DNA of 64,000 nt from Streptomyces xiamenensis (GCF_000993785.3 NZ_CP009922.3:3472001-3536000); one strand, 5' to 3'. Counted from the stretch's first letter, positions 8,457 through 19,295 are shown. Made by a program: numbers and translations. The notes: a model not told the origin generated them from the sequence alone.

Positions 8457-9283
8457 CACCGGGTTCCCTTTCGTGCCTGATTGACCAAGGCCACGGATTC
8501 CACCTGCGAACAGGATTCGGCCTGTAGTTGATGGTATGCCGTCAACATGGGCATCACGAACGCAGTTTCTCGCTCAAGATGACCCTTGTGAGCGGACTCC
8601 GCGTACGACATGAGCGAACGGTCCGGCATCGTCAACACATAGAGCGGGAGGTCGAACGCGCGTCGCTCGCCGAGATCGTATGACGCCACCTGAAGCACGG
8701 TGGAGGGCAGCTCGGCGAATGCGACAAGCCGATCCAGCTGCGCGGCCATCACCCTGGAGTCGCCTACCTGCCGCCGGATGCAACTCTCGTCCAGCACCGC
8801 GTAGACCTGCGGCGTCGGGATCCGTTCCAGGGACGCTTGTCGCTTCGCGAGCAGTGCCAGCCGCTCGTCCGCCTGTTGTTCGGTGATCGCTCCACGCCGC
8901 ACGGCACCCGTGGTGATGGCCGATGCGTACTCCGGAGTCTGGAGGAGTCCCGGGACGATACCCAGTTCAAAGAACCGGATCTCCGTCGCGCGCCCTTCGT
9001 TGGAGACGTACTCCGGGAAGCCTTCGAGTATGGCGGTACGCCGCACCGCCTGGCCCTGGCGTTCGAGTCGGTCACCTGTCCCGAACACCTTGTCAGCGGA
9101 TGAAGTGAAGCGGCGAGTTGGAGGACGGCGCCCAGTTTCGATGGCCGAAATGTGCGTTCCCGAGTACCCAAGGCGTTCGCCCAGCTCGTCTTGGGTCCAA
9201 CCGCGTTCGTCGCGCAACGTGCGCAGACGCTCTCCGAAGGCCGCGCTCGGTGATTCATCGGGATCCAGCTCTTTTCGGTTCAA
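8456..9283 (-). CDS. XRE-family regulator with DUF5753 domain
   Basis: About 275 residues if started at TTG 9283, which gives LNRKELDPDESPSAAFGERL and a length normal for the family. No ATG suits, and the longer frame would run through the divergent gene. The HTH at about 29-55 reads WTQDELGERLGYSGTHISAIETG. The rest is the DUF5753 domain (FELGIVPGLLQTPEYAS, VLDESCIRR, LQVASYDLG). It should bind DNA and be modulated by the three DUF397 proteins encoded directly after it. Confidence 0.85.
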   Translation of the reverse strand: MNRKELDPDESPSAAFGERLRTLRDERGWTQDELGERLGYSGTHISAIETGRRPPTRRFTSSADKVFGTGDRLERQGQAVRRTAILEGFPEYVSNEGRATEIRFFELGIVPGLLQTPEYASAITTGAVRRGAITEQQADERLALLAKRQASLERIPTPQVYAVLDESCIRRQVGDSRVMAAQLDRLVAFAELPSTVLQVASYDLGERRAFDLPLYVLTMPDRSLMSYAESAHKGHLERETAFVMPMLTAYHQLQAESCSQVESVALVNQARKGTR

Positions 9284-9357
9284 CAGTTGCCCCAACCGTC
9301 TGTGCAGTAAATGCAAGTTGAAGACTTCCCGGACCTGGGCGACGCTAAATCCCGCTG

Positions 9358-9373
9358 GTAGTGGATTCACTAC
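9358..9373. promoter_or_regulatory. Perfect inverted repeat, candidate XRE operator
   Basis: GTAGTGGATTCACTAC (6+4+6) lies between the divergent XRE gene and the orphan triplet, ending one base before the SD GGAGAGGAG of the triplet. A bound regulator would cover that ribosome site. Confidence 0.5.
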
Positions 9374-9387
9374 GGAGAGGAGCGGTC

Positions 9388-9780
9388 GTGCGTACGACCG
9401 AACGGCTGGAACTCCCCCAAGTCCCGATGGAACTCCTTCAACTGCGCGAGGCCCTGGCCCTGCTGGGCGTCTCCACGACACAGGTCAGCCTCAATCCCGG
9501 GCTCTCGCCCACGATCTCGGTCCATCGGATGTCGCTGGGCATTGTGCGGCGGCTCGTGCCTGACCTGGTCTGCGGGCTCGCCCGTCAGCATCTGTCGCCG
9601 GGGGCGGTGATGTGGAGTGCCGAGCTGGAGCGCGTCGTGGTGGTCGTCTACACAGCCGGCGCGCTCATCCGGGTGCGGGCGTACGGGGACCCCTCGTTCG
9701 AGAACCACACACCGGCTGCTGATCTGCGGCCCGCGACGGTGCGGCAGTTGGCGGCCGTGATGCCGGGGGAGTCGGCATGA
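9388..9780 (+). CDS. Orphan protein, first of an overlapping triplet
   Basis: 130 residues from GTG 9388, preceded by GGAGAGGAG, which decides against the GTG at 9361. It is a soluble mixed alpha/beta protein without signal peptide or recognisable motif. A helical N-terminus (ELLQLREALALLGV) is followed by strand-like VVVVVYTAGALIRVRAYG. I do not recognise the family. It overlaps the next gene by ATGA and is divergent from the XRE regulator. Confidence 0.65.
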   Translation: MRTTERLELPQVPMELLQLREALALLGVSTTQVSLNPGLSPTISVHRMSLGIVRRLVPDLVCGLARQHLSPGAVMWSAELERVVVVVYTAGALIRVRAYGDPSFENHTPAADLRPATVRQLAAVMPGESA

Positions 9781-9986
9781 GCGTTCCGGAGGTGGTCGAG
9801 ATCACCGCTGAGACGGTGCTGGTCGGTGACGTGATCCAGGTCGGCGGGCGGGCGCTGGTGGTGGCCGATCTGATCCTCACGACGCGGGGCGGACGCCGGC
9901 TGGAGTTCGCGACGGGGGAGGCACTGACCCTGCACGCCCGTTCGCGGCTGACCGGGACGCGCCTCAACAGCAGGCGGCGGTCATGA
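9777..9986 (+). CDS. Orphan small protein, second of the triplet
   Basis: 69 residues, MSVPEVVEITAETVLVGDVI onward. The sequence VLVGDVIQVGGRALVVADLIL reads like a small all-beta barrel, the pattern of a Hint/SH3-like fold, and it ends with the basic tail RLNSRRRS. Family not recognised. It is coupled to both neighbours by four-base ATGA overlaps, so the three proteins are probably made in comparable amounts. Confidence 0.6.
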   Translation: MSVPEVVEITAETVLVGDVIQVGGRALVVADLILTTRGGRRLEFATGEALTLHARSRLTGTRLNSRRRS

Positions 9987-10405
9987 CGTCCGTTCCCCGG
10001 CTGCCGGACCTGACGTTCGCCGACACCCGGCCCGCCCCGCCCCGCGTGGGCGACCGCTCGGAATGGGTGCTGGGTCGCTGTTGGCTGTGGTGCGGAAACC
10101 GCTGCACGTGGGTGTTGTGGCTGGGTTCGGCATCCACCGCCGGGCACTACGCCCAGTTCTACGTCTGCGAGCCGTGCCTGGCCCGCTTGCACCACACGAT
10201 CATCGACTACGCCGACGCCATGCGCGAAGCCCCCACCGACGCCTCAGGGTTCAAGGTCCCGCTGTACATAGCCCCGGAGGACCCGCCCCGCCCCGAACCG
10301 ATCAACTACCGCCGCACCCGCCACCGCCGTCCCCGCACAGCCCTCGGCCGCCTGTGGCACCGGCTCATCACCGGGCGGGAAGCGCCGCCTGGCCGCGTTT
10401 CCTGA
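9983..10405 (+). CDS. Orphan Cys/Trp-rich protein, third of the triplet
   Basis: 140 residues. The middle section has GRCWLWCGNRCTWVLWLGSA and then VCEPCLARLHH: three spaced cysteines, a CxxC and nearby histidines, suggesting a zinc-binding knuckle. The C-terminus is strongly basic (RRTRHRRPRTALGRLWHRL), so contact with nucleic acid is possible. No family is recognised. The overlap with the preceding gene and the lack of any downstream partner define a three-gene operon. Confidence 0.6.
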   Translation: MTSVPRLPDLTFADTRPAPPRVGDRSEWVLGRCWLWCGNRCTWVLWLGSASTAGHYAQFYVCEPCLARLHHTIIDYADAMREAPTDASGFKVPLYIAPEDPPRPEPINYRRTRHRRPRTALGRLWHRLITGREAPPGRVS

Positions 10406-10420
10406 CGTCCTCAACCTCCG

Positions 10421-10451
10421 TTGTCCACAGGGCCAACGGCTCTGCGGACAA
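10421..10451. terminator. Hairpin after the orphan triplet
   Basis: TTGTCCACAG and CTGCGGACAA are inverted copies with one mismatch around an 11-base loop, 16 bp after the last stop. Likely an operon terminator; the remaining 176 bp to the hydrolase gene hold no feature I can name. Confidence 0.5.
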
Positions 10452-10627
10452 CGTGTGGACGACGCCCCGTCGCGGAATCGGTCGGGTGACCTGAATCGCG
10501 AGGCTCGTACATCCCGACCGCGCCACGGCGTTCATGGCGCGGTCAACGGCGCGTGCTCAACGGGGCGTTCGCGGCTGGGCGGCGGGGGAGTGGAGGCCGT
10601 TCGGGGCTTCGCTCATGGGCCGCCGTC

Positions 10628-11656
10628 TCAGCACTTCGTGAAGCGGTGCAAGGCGTTGAGCACGGCCGGGGCGAGGGTGTCCGGGTGGGCGTCGTCGTGC
10701 AGGAGGTGGTCCACTCCGTGCAGGGTCACCCGGCCCGGTGTGCCGACGTGTGCGTGGCGCAGGGCTGTGGTCAGGGCGTCGGTCGTGGCGCACGGGACCT
10801 GGGGGTCGTTCGTGCCGCAGGTCACGAGCACCCTGGTCCCGGGCCGGAGTGCGGCGACGGTGTCCGGCGGGTGGATGGCGTCGGAGGTCATCACGAACTG
10901 ATGGCTCGTTCCCTGGAAGGCTTCGAAGAGTTGGGCGATGGGGGCCGGCAGCTCTGTGGTGTCGACCGGACGGCGTTCGCGCATCGCGGTGACGGCGGCG
11001 TCGATCGCCGTGTTGATGACGCGCTGCTCCTCGGGGGTGAACTGCCCCTGCCGGGTCGCCTCGGCGATCTGGTCCTTCAGTTGAAGGGTGACCAGGTCCA
11101 GCAGGCGTATCGCCTGCGGTTGCAGCAGTGCCAGGCCGGTGGGGCGCGGGTGGACGGTGCCGCCCAGTTGCAGCGCGGTCATCGCGCCCTCGCTGTGCCC
11201 GACGATCGTCAGCGCGTGCCGGTTGGTCTCCGGCTGGTCGCGCAACACCCCGTAGGCGGCTTGGGCCTGGCGGACGAAGGCCGGGTGATCGAGCTCCTCG
11301 GGGCGGTCCTCATAGGCGCCGAGGCCGGTGCGGCCGGTGCCGTACTTGTCGAACCGCAGCGTGGCGACCTGGTCTTCGCCGAGGGCCTCGGCCACCAGGG
11401 CCAGGGTGTTCGGGGTGAGCGCGGGTGGCTGGTTGCCGTCGCGGTCGGTGGGCCCGCTGCCGGGCAGCAGCAGCGCGGCCGGCAGTCGTTGCCCGGGCCG
11501 GTGCTCGGGGACGTGCAGGGTGCCGTACGTCGTCGTCCCGTCAACGGTGAAGACGACCTCGCGGTCGGCGGCGGGCACCAGGCGCGGAGCCGCCTCGGCC
11601 GGGGTGACGGTCGTGAAGGCCAGGGCCATCGCGACCGCGGCGAAACGGAGGAACAT
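10628..11656 (-). CDS. Secreted alpha/beta-hydrolase
   Basis: 342 residues with a signal peptide (MFLRFAAVAMALAFTTVTPAEAA). The hydrolase fold follows: LLLPGSGPTDRDGN forms the oxyanion region, GHSEG is the nucleophile elbow, an Asp lies in CGTNDPQVPC, and the final catalytic His is in GVDHLLHDD. It would cleave an ester or amide outside the cell. It is the last gene of a TetR/PH-like/hydrolase operon, 17 bp after its neighbour, so its expression should follow the TetR ligand. Confidence 0.86.
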   Translation of the reverse strand: MFLRFAAVAMALAFTTVTPAEAAPRLVPAADREVVFTVDGTTTYGTLHVPEHRPGQRLPAALLLPGSGPTDRDGNQPPALTPNTLALVAEALGEDQVATLRFDKYGTGRTGLGAYEDRPEELDHPAFVRQAQAAYGVLRDQPETNRHALTIVGHSEGAMTALQLGGTVHPRPTGLALLQPQAIRLLDLVTLQLKDQIAEATRQGQFTPEEQRVINTAIDAAVTAMRERRPVDTTELPAPIAQLFEAFQGTSHQFVMTSDAIHPPDTVAALRPGTRVLVTCGTNDPQVPCATTDALTTALRHAHVGTPGRVTLHGVDHLLHDDAHPDTLAPAVLNALHRFTKC

Positions 11657-11673
11657 CGGGTGTCTCCTTCGGC

Positions 11674-12024
11674 TCAGGTAAGGGCGTTCTCGACCAGTGC
11701 GACGGTGGCGCGGGGGTCGTCGACCTGGAGGACCAGCCGCGCGTACTCCTGATCGGCGAGTTCGACCACGACGGTCTTCGCCGGATCCCTGACGTCCCAG
11801 AACACCTTCTCGCCATTGAGGTGGAACGTGCCCGCCGTGATGAGGCCGGGGACGCGGGTGCCCGGTGCGCGGATCCCCTTGGGCTCGGCGATCATGCCGG
11901 GGTCGGCGGTCGCGCCCCGCACGTGCGCCAGGGGGATGGTCAGGCTGCTCTTGAGCGCCCAGACCTTGTGGAGTCCCTCGATCACGACGACGAGGTCGTC
12001 GCCGTCGATGCGAACCAGTGCCAT
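11674..12024 (-). CDS. Small PH-like domain protein
   Basis: 116 residues with regular short strands: VRIDGDDLVVVIEGLHKVWALKSSLTI, then a loop with GIRAPGTRVPG, then KTVVVELADQEYARLVLQVDDP and a final helix. This layout matches the small bacterial PH-like proteins that accompany TetR regulators in Streptomyces. No enzyme residues are seen. It sits 13 bp after the TetR gene and 17 bp before the hydrolase, in one operon. Confidence 0.6.
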   Translation of the reverse strand: MALVRIDGDDLVVVIEGLHKVWALKSSLTIPLAHVRGATADPGMIAEPKGIRAPGTRVPGLITAGTFHLNGEKVFWDVRDPAKTVVVELADQEYARLVLQVDDPRATVALVENALT

Positions 12025-12037
12025 GTGGGTTTCCTTG

Positions 12038-12538
12038 TCAGACGAGAAGATCGAGGCGTTGGGACAGCGTGGCGCCGACGCTGTCGGAGCTTCCGCGCAG
12101 GAGCAGGCCCAGTGCGGTGGCGGTGAGGGCGGCGGCCAGGGGGGCGGGAATGCCGAGGGCGTCGGCGATCGCCCGGTCGACCGCGTCGAGCGCGGCCGTC
12201 ACCTCGGCGGCGACCTCCTCGTCGGCCGGCGCCCGTTCGGCCACCGCGAGCAGCAGCAGACCGAGGTCGGCGGAGGTGATGAGCCGCAGCGCGGTCGCCG
12301 CGTCCGCAGCGGTGGCGAGCGTGTCCACCAGGGGGCGGACGTCATCGGCGAGGTGGCGGCGCAGGGCGGCCATGTAGAGACCGCGCTTGCTGCCGAACGT
12401 CTTGTACAGGCTGTTGCGGTGCACACCGAGGTGCGCCACGAGATCGTCGACGGACACCCCGTCGTAGGCACGGCTGCCGAACAGATCCACGGCTGCGCGG
12501 ACCGCCACGTCCTCGTCGAACGCCCTTGGTCTTCCCAT
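12038..12538 (-). CDS. TetR-family regulator
   Basis: 166 residues, short for TetR. The HTH covers about 1-55 (MGRPRAFDEDVAVRAAVDLF, then LVAHLGVHRNSLYKTFGSKRGLYMAAL). The ligand domain is compact and alanine-rich. It heads the operon of PH-like protein and hydrolase. A perfect 12-bp palindrome 36 bp upstream is a likely autoregulatory operator, so the regulator probably represses its own operon. Confidence 0.85.
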   Translation of the reverse strand: MGRPRAFDEDVAVRAAVDLFGSRAYDGVSVDDLVAHLGVHRNSLYKTFGSKRGLYMAALRRHLADDVRPLVDTLATAADAATALRLITSADLGLLLLAVAERAPADEEVAAEVTAALDAVDRAIADALGIPAPLAAALTATALGLLLRGSSDSVGATLSQRLDLLV

Positions 12539-12574
12539 GACATGACCCTATGACGTTCGGGAATGATCAGTCAA

Positions 12575-12586
12575 GAACGATCGTTC
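12575..12586. promoter_or_regulatory. Candidate TetR operator
   Basis: GAACGATCGTTC is a perfect 12-bp palindrome upstream of the TetR operon and 113 bp ahead of the divergent PadR-type gene. It resembles the AACG-CGTT half-sites bound by many TetR repressors. Confidence 0.6.
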
Positions 12587-12678
12587 CTCTACCGCCGTCG
12601 GCGCCGACAGTGGTCTTCGGGCTTGCCGGGCGGCTGATCTCCCCGACTCCTCGCCGGCCGTGATTCCCACCGCTTATT

Positions 12679-12688
12679 CTAGCGCTAG
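12679..12688. promoter_or_regulatory. Palindrome in the promoter of the PadR-GyrI gene
   Basis: CTAGCGCTAG is perfectly symmetric and overlaps the likely -10 (TAGGAT) of the gene starting 11 bp later, suggesting autoregulation by the PadR domain and a very short leader. Confidence 0.45.
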
Positions 12689-12698
12689 GATAGTCGGC

Positions 12699-13868
12699 AT
12701 GAAGCCGGACCTGTCCGCCGCCGAGCTGACGCTGCTCGGGCTGCTGGTGGAGCGACCCCGACACGGATACGAGCTGGAAGCGGTGATCACCGAACGCGGG
12801 ATGCGGGAGTGGACGGAGATCGGGTTCAGCTCGATCTACTACCTGCTGACCAAACTCCGCGAGCGCGAACTGATCGCCCCCGCCGGGGACGCGCCCCCGG
12901 CCGGCGGCAAGGCGCGCAAGGTGTACGCCGCCACCGACGAAGGCCGCCGGGTGTGCGCGCTCGCCGCCGAACTGGCGATCGCGGAGATCCACCCGGTCTT
13001 CCCGCGCGTCCTGGTCGGGCTGGCCAACCAGCCCGCCGTCGCACCCGAGGACGTACGCGCCGCCCTCGACCGGCGGGCCGCCGCGCTGGCCGAGCGCGTC
13101 GAGGCCGTCCGCCGGGCGGCCCACGAGGACCGGCACGCCCCGGAGTTCGTCCGCGCGATCTTCGACTACACCCTCGGCCAGCTGACCGCCGAACAGGCGT
13201 GGCTGGACCGCTACCGAGCACAGGGAGAGACAGCCGTGGCACCGTACGACGTCAAGCGCGAGCACAAGGCGCTCTACGCCCCGAAGAACACCACCTGGGA
13301 CCTCGTGGACGTCCCCGAGCAGCGGTTCCTCGCCGTCGACGGCACGGGGGACCCGAACACCGCGCCCGCCTACGCCCGCGCGGTCGAAGCGCTCTACGGG
13401 GTCGCGTACACCCTCAAGTTCGCGAGCAAGGGCACCCCGGACGGCGATTTCGTCGTCGGCCCGCTGGAAGGACTGTGGTGGTCACCCGATCCCGGGGTCT
13501 TCACCAGCCGCGCCAAGGACGCCTGGAACTGGACGATGCTCATCAGCCTGCCCTCCTGGATCACCGACGGGATGATCGAGGACGCCAGGGAGACCGCCCT
13601 CGCCAAGAAGAAGAACCCCGTCATCTCCGAGGTCCGCCCGCTCACCCTCCACGAGGGCCGCAGCGCCCAGGTGCTGCACATCGGGTCCTACGACGACGAG
13701 ACACCGCTGATGACGCAGCTGCACGCCACCTACCTCGCCGCCCACGGCCTGCGACCGGCCGGCGCGCACCACGAGGTGTACCTCAAAGACCCGCGCAGGA
13801 CCGCCCCCGAGAAGCTGAGGACGGTCCTGCGTCAGCCGGTCGAACCCGTCGACCGGGACGACCGGTAA
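12699..13868 (+). CDS. PadR regulator fused to a GyrI-like effector domain
   Basis: 389 residues from ATG 12699. Residues 1-178 are a PadR winged helix (LTLLGLLVERPRHGYELEAVI, GFSSIYYLLTKL) plus the helical PadR C-domain. From about 180, VAPYDVKREHKALYAPKNT begins a complete GyrI-like small-molecule domain (VDVPEQRFLAVDG, HIGSYDDETPLM, AHHEVYLKDPR). In relatives I recall, this second part is a separate protein. An in-frame GTG at 13236 with GGGAGAG eight bases before it could restart translation and yield the GyrI domain alone. Confidence 0.85.
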   Translation: MKPDLSAAELTLLGLLVERPRHGYELEAVITERGMREWTEIGFSSIYYLLTKLRERELIAPAGDAPPAGGKARKVYAATDEGRRVCALAAELAIAEIHPVFPRVLVGLANQPAVAPEDVRAALDRRAAALAERVEAVRRAAHEDRHAPEFVRAIFDYTLGQLTAEQAWLDRYRAQGETAVAPYDVKREHKALYAPKNTTWDLVDVPEQRFLAVDGTGDPNTAPAYARAVEALYGVAYTLKFASKGTPDGDFVVGPLEGLWWSPDPGVFTSRAKDAWNWTMLISLPSWITDGMIEDARETALAKKKNPVISEVRPLTLHEGRSAQVLHIGSYDDETPLMTQLHATYLAAHGLRPAGAHHEVYLKDPRRTAPEKLRTVLRQPVEPVDRDDR

Positions 13869-13881
13869 AACAGCCCGCCGG

Positions 13882-16441
<2,560 letters not shown>

Positions 16442-16485
16442 CTATCGGGAACCTCTCACTGAGTCAGGTCTCACGGGGGTACCTC

Positions 16486-17763
16486 TCATCTGATTGACCG
16501 TGCCGCCGGTGCCGGGGTGAAGCGCACCGGCAGCGCGGTCAGGCCACGCATCCACACCGAGGGGCGCCACACCAGGGCGGCCTCGGGGATGGACAGTTCG
16601 ACGTCCGGCAGGCGGTCCAGGAGCACCTCGATGCCGGTTCTGGCGATGGTCTCGCCGATTTCCTGCGCGGGGTAGGGGCAGCGGTGGTCGCCGTGCCCGA
16701 AGGCGAAGTTGGCGTTGTTGCCGCCGGTGAACGACGTGCCGCCGGTGCGGATCTGCGGGTCGTGGTGGGCGGAGGCGATGCCCATGATCACCATGTCGCC
16801 GGCCCGGATGTGCTGCCCGCCCAGCTGCACGTCGCGGGTGGCGAAGCGGGCCACCGAGTTCTGCAGTGGGGCGTCCTCCCACAGCACCTCGTTCATGGCC
16901 TCGTTGACCGAGTGCCGGCCGCCGGTGAGGGAGGCGGCGAAGCGGTCGTCGGTGAGCATCAGCCGCAGCGAGTTGCCGATCCAGTCGGCGGTGGGCTGCT
17001 GGCCCGAGACGATGATGACCGCCAGGTCCTGCACGATCTCCTCGCGCCCGTACCCGCCGTGGGCCAGCATCCGGGAGGCGATGTCGGCGGAGGCGGCCTG
17101 CTGGCGCGCGTCCACCAGCGCGTACGTGGCGGCGTGGAAGTGGCGGAACGCCTTCAGCGACTCCTCGGTCCCGTTGAGGAACTCGTTGATGGAGTGCGCC
17201 AGTCCCGGGCCCTCGTCGTCCTGGTAGCCGCACGCCCGCACCAGCGTCAGCGCGGGCAGCAGCGTGGCGTACTGCGAGATCAGCTCGGCCTCGCCCTGCC
17301 CGCAGAACGCGTCGATCAGCCGGTCGGCGATCTCCTCGGCGGTGCGGCGCAGTTCGAAGCCGTCGACACCCTCCAGCGCGTTCTCGGTCATGGCGATCCG
17401 CTGGGAGTGCCGCTCGCCGGTCGTCCACAGCACCGAATCGAAGGAGTGGTCCACCATCGGGCGCAGCGGCCAGTCGGCCGGGATGGTGTCCCACAGCCGC
17501 CAGTGCCGCGAGTCGCGGCTGAAGAGCACCGGATCGCTGTAGATCTGGTGCAGTTCGCGGTAGCCCAGCGCCAGCCAGGCGGGGACGTCACCGGCCAGCG
17601 TCACCGGGGCCAGCGCGCCGTGGTCGCGCCGCATCTCCCGGTACAGCTCGGCCGGTTCGGTCTGGAACCGGGGCCCGGACAGCGGTACGGCTCCGGCGTG
17701 CGCGGGGCAGCCGGGGGGCGGGGTGGTCCCGCCGGCGGTGGGCGGGTGCTGGGGTGAGGTCAC
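16486..17763 (-). CDS. Atypical P450 lacking ExxR, CYP157-like
   Basis: 425 residues from GTG 17763, overlapping the cvnD stop by four bases. The heme cysteine is present (Cys362 in FGHGDHRCP). However, the K-helix reads EVLW at 292-295 where ExxR should be, replacing the normally invariant Arg by Trp, and the I-helix has SGQQPT instead of AG-x-x-T. Loss of ExxR is the published hallmark of the CYP157 family, found in conservons. The protein probably folds and binds heme, but whether it oxidises anything is open; it may assist the neighbouring P450. Confidence 0.88.
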   Translation of the reverse strand: MTSPQHPPTAGGTTPPPGCPAHAGAVPLSGPRFQTEPAELYREMRRDHGALAPVTLAGDVPAWLALGYRELHQIYSDPVLFSRDSRHWRLWDTIPADWPLRPMVDHSFDSVLWTTGERHSQRIAMTENALEGVDGFELRRTAEEIADRLIDAFCGQGEAELISQYATLLPALTLVRACGYQDDEGPGLAHSINEFLNGTEESLKAFRHFHAATYALVDARQQAASADIASRMLAHGGYGREEIVQDLAVIIVSGQQPTADWIGNSLRLMLTDDRFAASLTGGRHSVNEAMNEVLWEDAPLQNSVARFATRDVQLGGQHIRAGDMVIMGIASAHHDPQIRTGGTSFTGGNNANFAFGHGDHRCPYPAQEIGETIARTGIEVLLDRLPDVELSIPEAALVWRPSVWMRGLTALPVRFTPAPAARSIR

Positions 17764-18410
17764 GGTGTGGTCGTCTCCTGAACCGGCCGGCCGGCGGTGG
17801 ACGTGGACAGAGCGTGCAGATGCTCGACGAGGGTGATCAGGACCTGCTTGCTGGATTGCCGGGAGCGGGCGTCGCAGTCGAGCAGCGGGATGTGCTCGGG
17901 CAGGTCCAGGGCGTCCCTGATCTGCTGCTGGGTGTGCGGCGGTCCGCCGAAGTCGTTGCGGGCCACGATGAACGGCGTGCCGTGCTGCTCCAGGCGGTCG
18001 ATCGCGTACCAGGAGTCGGCGAGCCGGCGGGTGTCCACCAGGACGACGGCGCCGAGCGTGCCGGCGAACAGCCGGTCCCACAGGAACCAGAACCGTTCCT
18101 GCCCGGGTGCCCCGAACAGGTACAGCACGGTCTGTTCGTTGAGGGAGATCCGGCCGAAGTCGAAGGCCACGGTGGTGGAGGTCTTGCCGCGCACGGCGGA
18201 CAGGTCGTCCACGTCCGCGCCCGCCTGGGTCATGACCTCCTCGGTGTTCAGCGGCCGGATGTCGCTGACCGAGCGGACCATGGTGGTCTTGCCGACCCCG
18301 AAGCCGCCGACGACAACGATCTTCAGCCCGTTGTCGGCGCTGCCGCCCAGCGGGATGCGCCGCTCTCGCCGCTCGGGCAGCGGCGGATGGTCAGAGGTTG
18401 CGGAGTCCAA
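17760..18410 (-). CDS. cvnD: Conservon GTPase
   Basis: About 216 residues from TTG 18410 (LDSATSDH), the usual CvnD opening; a TTG at 18425 is possible. P-loop GGFGVGKT at 35-42, switch region TSTTVAFDFG, G3-like FGAPGQERF, and a G4-like NDFGG in place of NKxD. It belongs to the MglA/Rag-like bacterial small GTPases that cycle between the membrane sensor CvnA and the roadblock protein CvnB. It overlaps cvnC upstream and the P450 gene downstream. Confidence 0.93.
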   Translation of the reverse strand: MDSATSDHPPLPERRERRIPLGGSADNGLKIVVVGGFGVGKTTMVRSVSDIRPLNTEEVMTQAGADVDDLSAVRGKTSTTVAFDFGRISLNEQTVLYLFGAPGQERFWFLWDRLFAGTLGAVVLVDTRRLADSWYAIDRLEQHGTPFIVARNDFGGPPHTQQQIRDALDLPEHIPLLDCDARSRQSSKQVLITLVEHLHALSTSTAGRPVQETTTP

Positions 18411-18825
18411 CGAGCACCTGCTCAAGGAGATGTGGATCGGGTAGGGGGGCGGCGGCGTGCGCGGCGGCCGGGCCGCCGGTGCCGGTGGCCGCCATCGCGG
18501 TGCGGCCAGGTCCCGACCTCGGGGGCGGGACCGCGGCGGTACGCGGATGGCGGGCGGTGATGCGGCCCTCGTCGAGGAGATCGCACAGCAGGATCTTCAC
18601 GATGCTGATGGGCAGCTTCAGTTCGGCCGCGATCTCGACCACGGCCGTGGGGAACTGGCACAGCCGCAGGATGGTGGCGTGCTCCGACTGCATGCCCGCG
18701 GTCGGCTCCCCCTCGCTCACCACCAGCGTGACCAGGTCGAACGCGGCGGCGGAGCCCGCCCGGCTGCGCCCTCCGGTGAGGGTGTAGAGCCGGTCGGGGT
18801 CCTCGTCCCGGCCCGGGCGGCTCAT
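18391..18825 (-). CDS. cvnC: Conservon protein CvnC, DUF742
   Basis: 144 residues. The DUF742 winged-helix core reads RLYTLTGGRSRAG, EHATILRLCQFPTAVVEIAA, LPISIVKILLCDLLDEGRI. The usual C-terminal LLEQVLVGLRNL, which contains the downstream GTPase start, is also intact, with a proline/alanine-rich insert before it. The order cvnB-cvnC-cvnD with four-base and 20-base overlaps is the canonical conservon arrangement. It probably scaffolds the sensor/GTPase complex at the membrane. Confidence 0.93.
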   Translation of the reverse strand: MSRPGRDEDPDRLYTLTGGRSRAGSAAAFDLVTLVVSEGEPTAGMQSEHATILRLCQFPTAVVEIAAELKLPISIVKILLCDLLDEGRITARHPRTAAVPPPRSGPGRTAMAATGTGGPAAAHAAAPLPDPHLLEQVLVGLRNL

Positions 18826-19268
18826 GGCCGCCCGCCGCCGTCGGGCTGCTCGCGCGGTGGCGAGCTGAGGTGGTCGCCCAGTTGCTCGACCAGTTCGTTC
18901 ATGTTGTGCCCCACCAGGCCGACATCGGCGTTCTCGGTGGCGACGACGGCCAGATGGGCGCCGTCCCCGGCCTCGACGATGAACAGCAGCCCGCCGTGGA
19001 ACTCCGTCATCGACTGCCGTACGCCGCCCGTCCCGTCGCCGAACTCGATGGAGGCGGCGTACGACAGGCTCTGCACGCCGGAGGCGATGGCGGAGAGCTG
19101 GTCGGCCTGGTCCTCGGAGAGTTCGGGGGTGTGGAACAGCTTGAGGCCGTCGCGGGAGAGCACCAGGGCGTGCCGGGTGCCCGGCGTGCGCTGCTGGAGG
19201 CTCTCCAGCAGCCAGTTCAGCTCGTCGTCCCCGGTGGCTGAGGTGGCTGCGGTACTACTGCCGGGCAT
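18822..19268 (-). CDS. cvnB: Conservon roadblock/LC7 protein
   Basis: 148 residues with the roadblock fold: ELNWLLESLQQRTPGTRHALVLSRDGLKL, then QLSAIASGVQSLSYAASIEFG, then GLLFIVEAGDGAHLAVVATENADVGLVGHNMNEL (a longer run broken here only by description). Roadblock proteins act as GTPase-activating or scaffolding partners, here of CvnD. It overlaps cvnC by four bases (ATGA) and follows cvnA by 27 bp. Confidence 0.93.
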   Translation of the reverse strand: MPGSSTAATSATGDDELNWLLESLQQRTPGTRHALVLSRDGLKLFHTPELSEDQADQLSAIASGVQSLSYAASIEFGDGTGGVRQSMTEFHGGLLFIVEAGDGAHLAVVATENADVGLVGHNMNELVEQLGDHLSSPPREQPDGGGRP

Positions 19269-19295
19269 CGGTGTATTCCCCCATGGCTCGTGCGG

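Noticed and set aside
9284..9481. N-terminal extension of the XRE protein (MSWRRPAGPG...)
   Set aside because: It would run through the divergent gene and both promoters; the family starts near TTG 9283.
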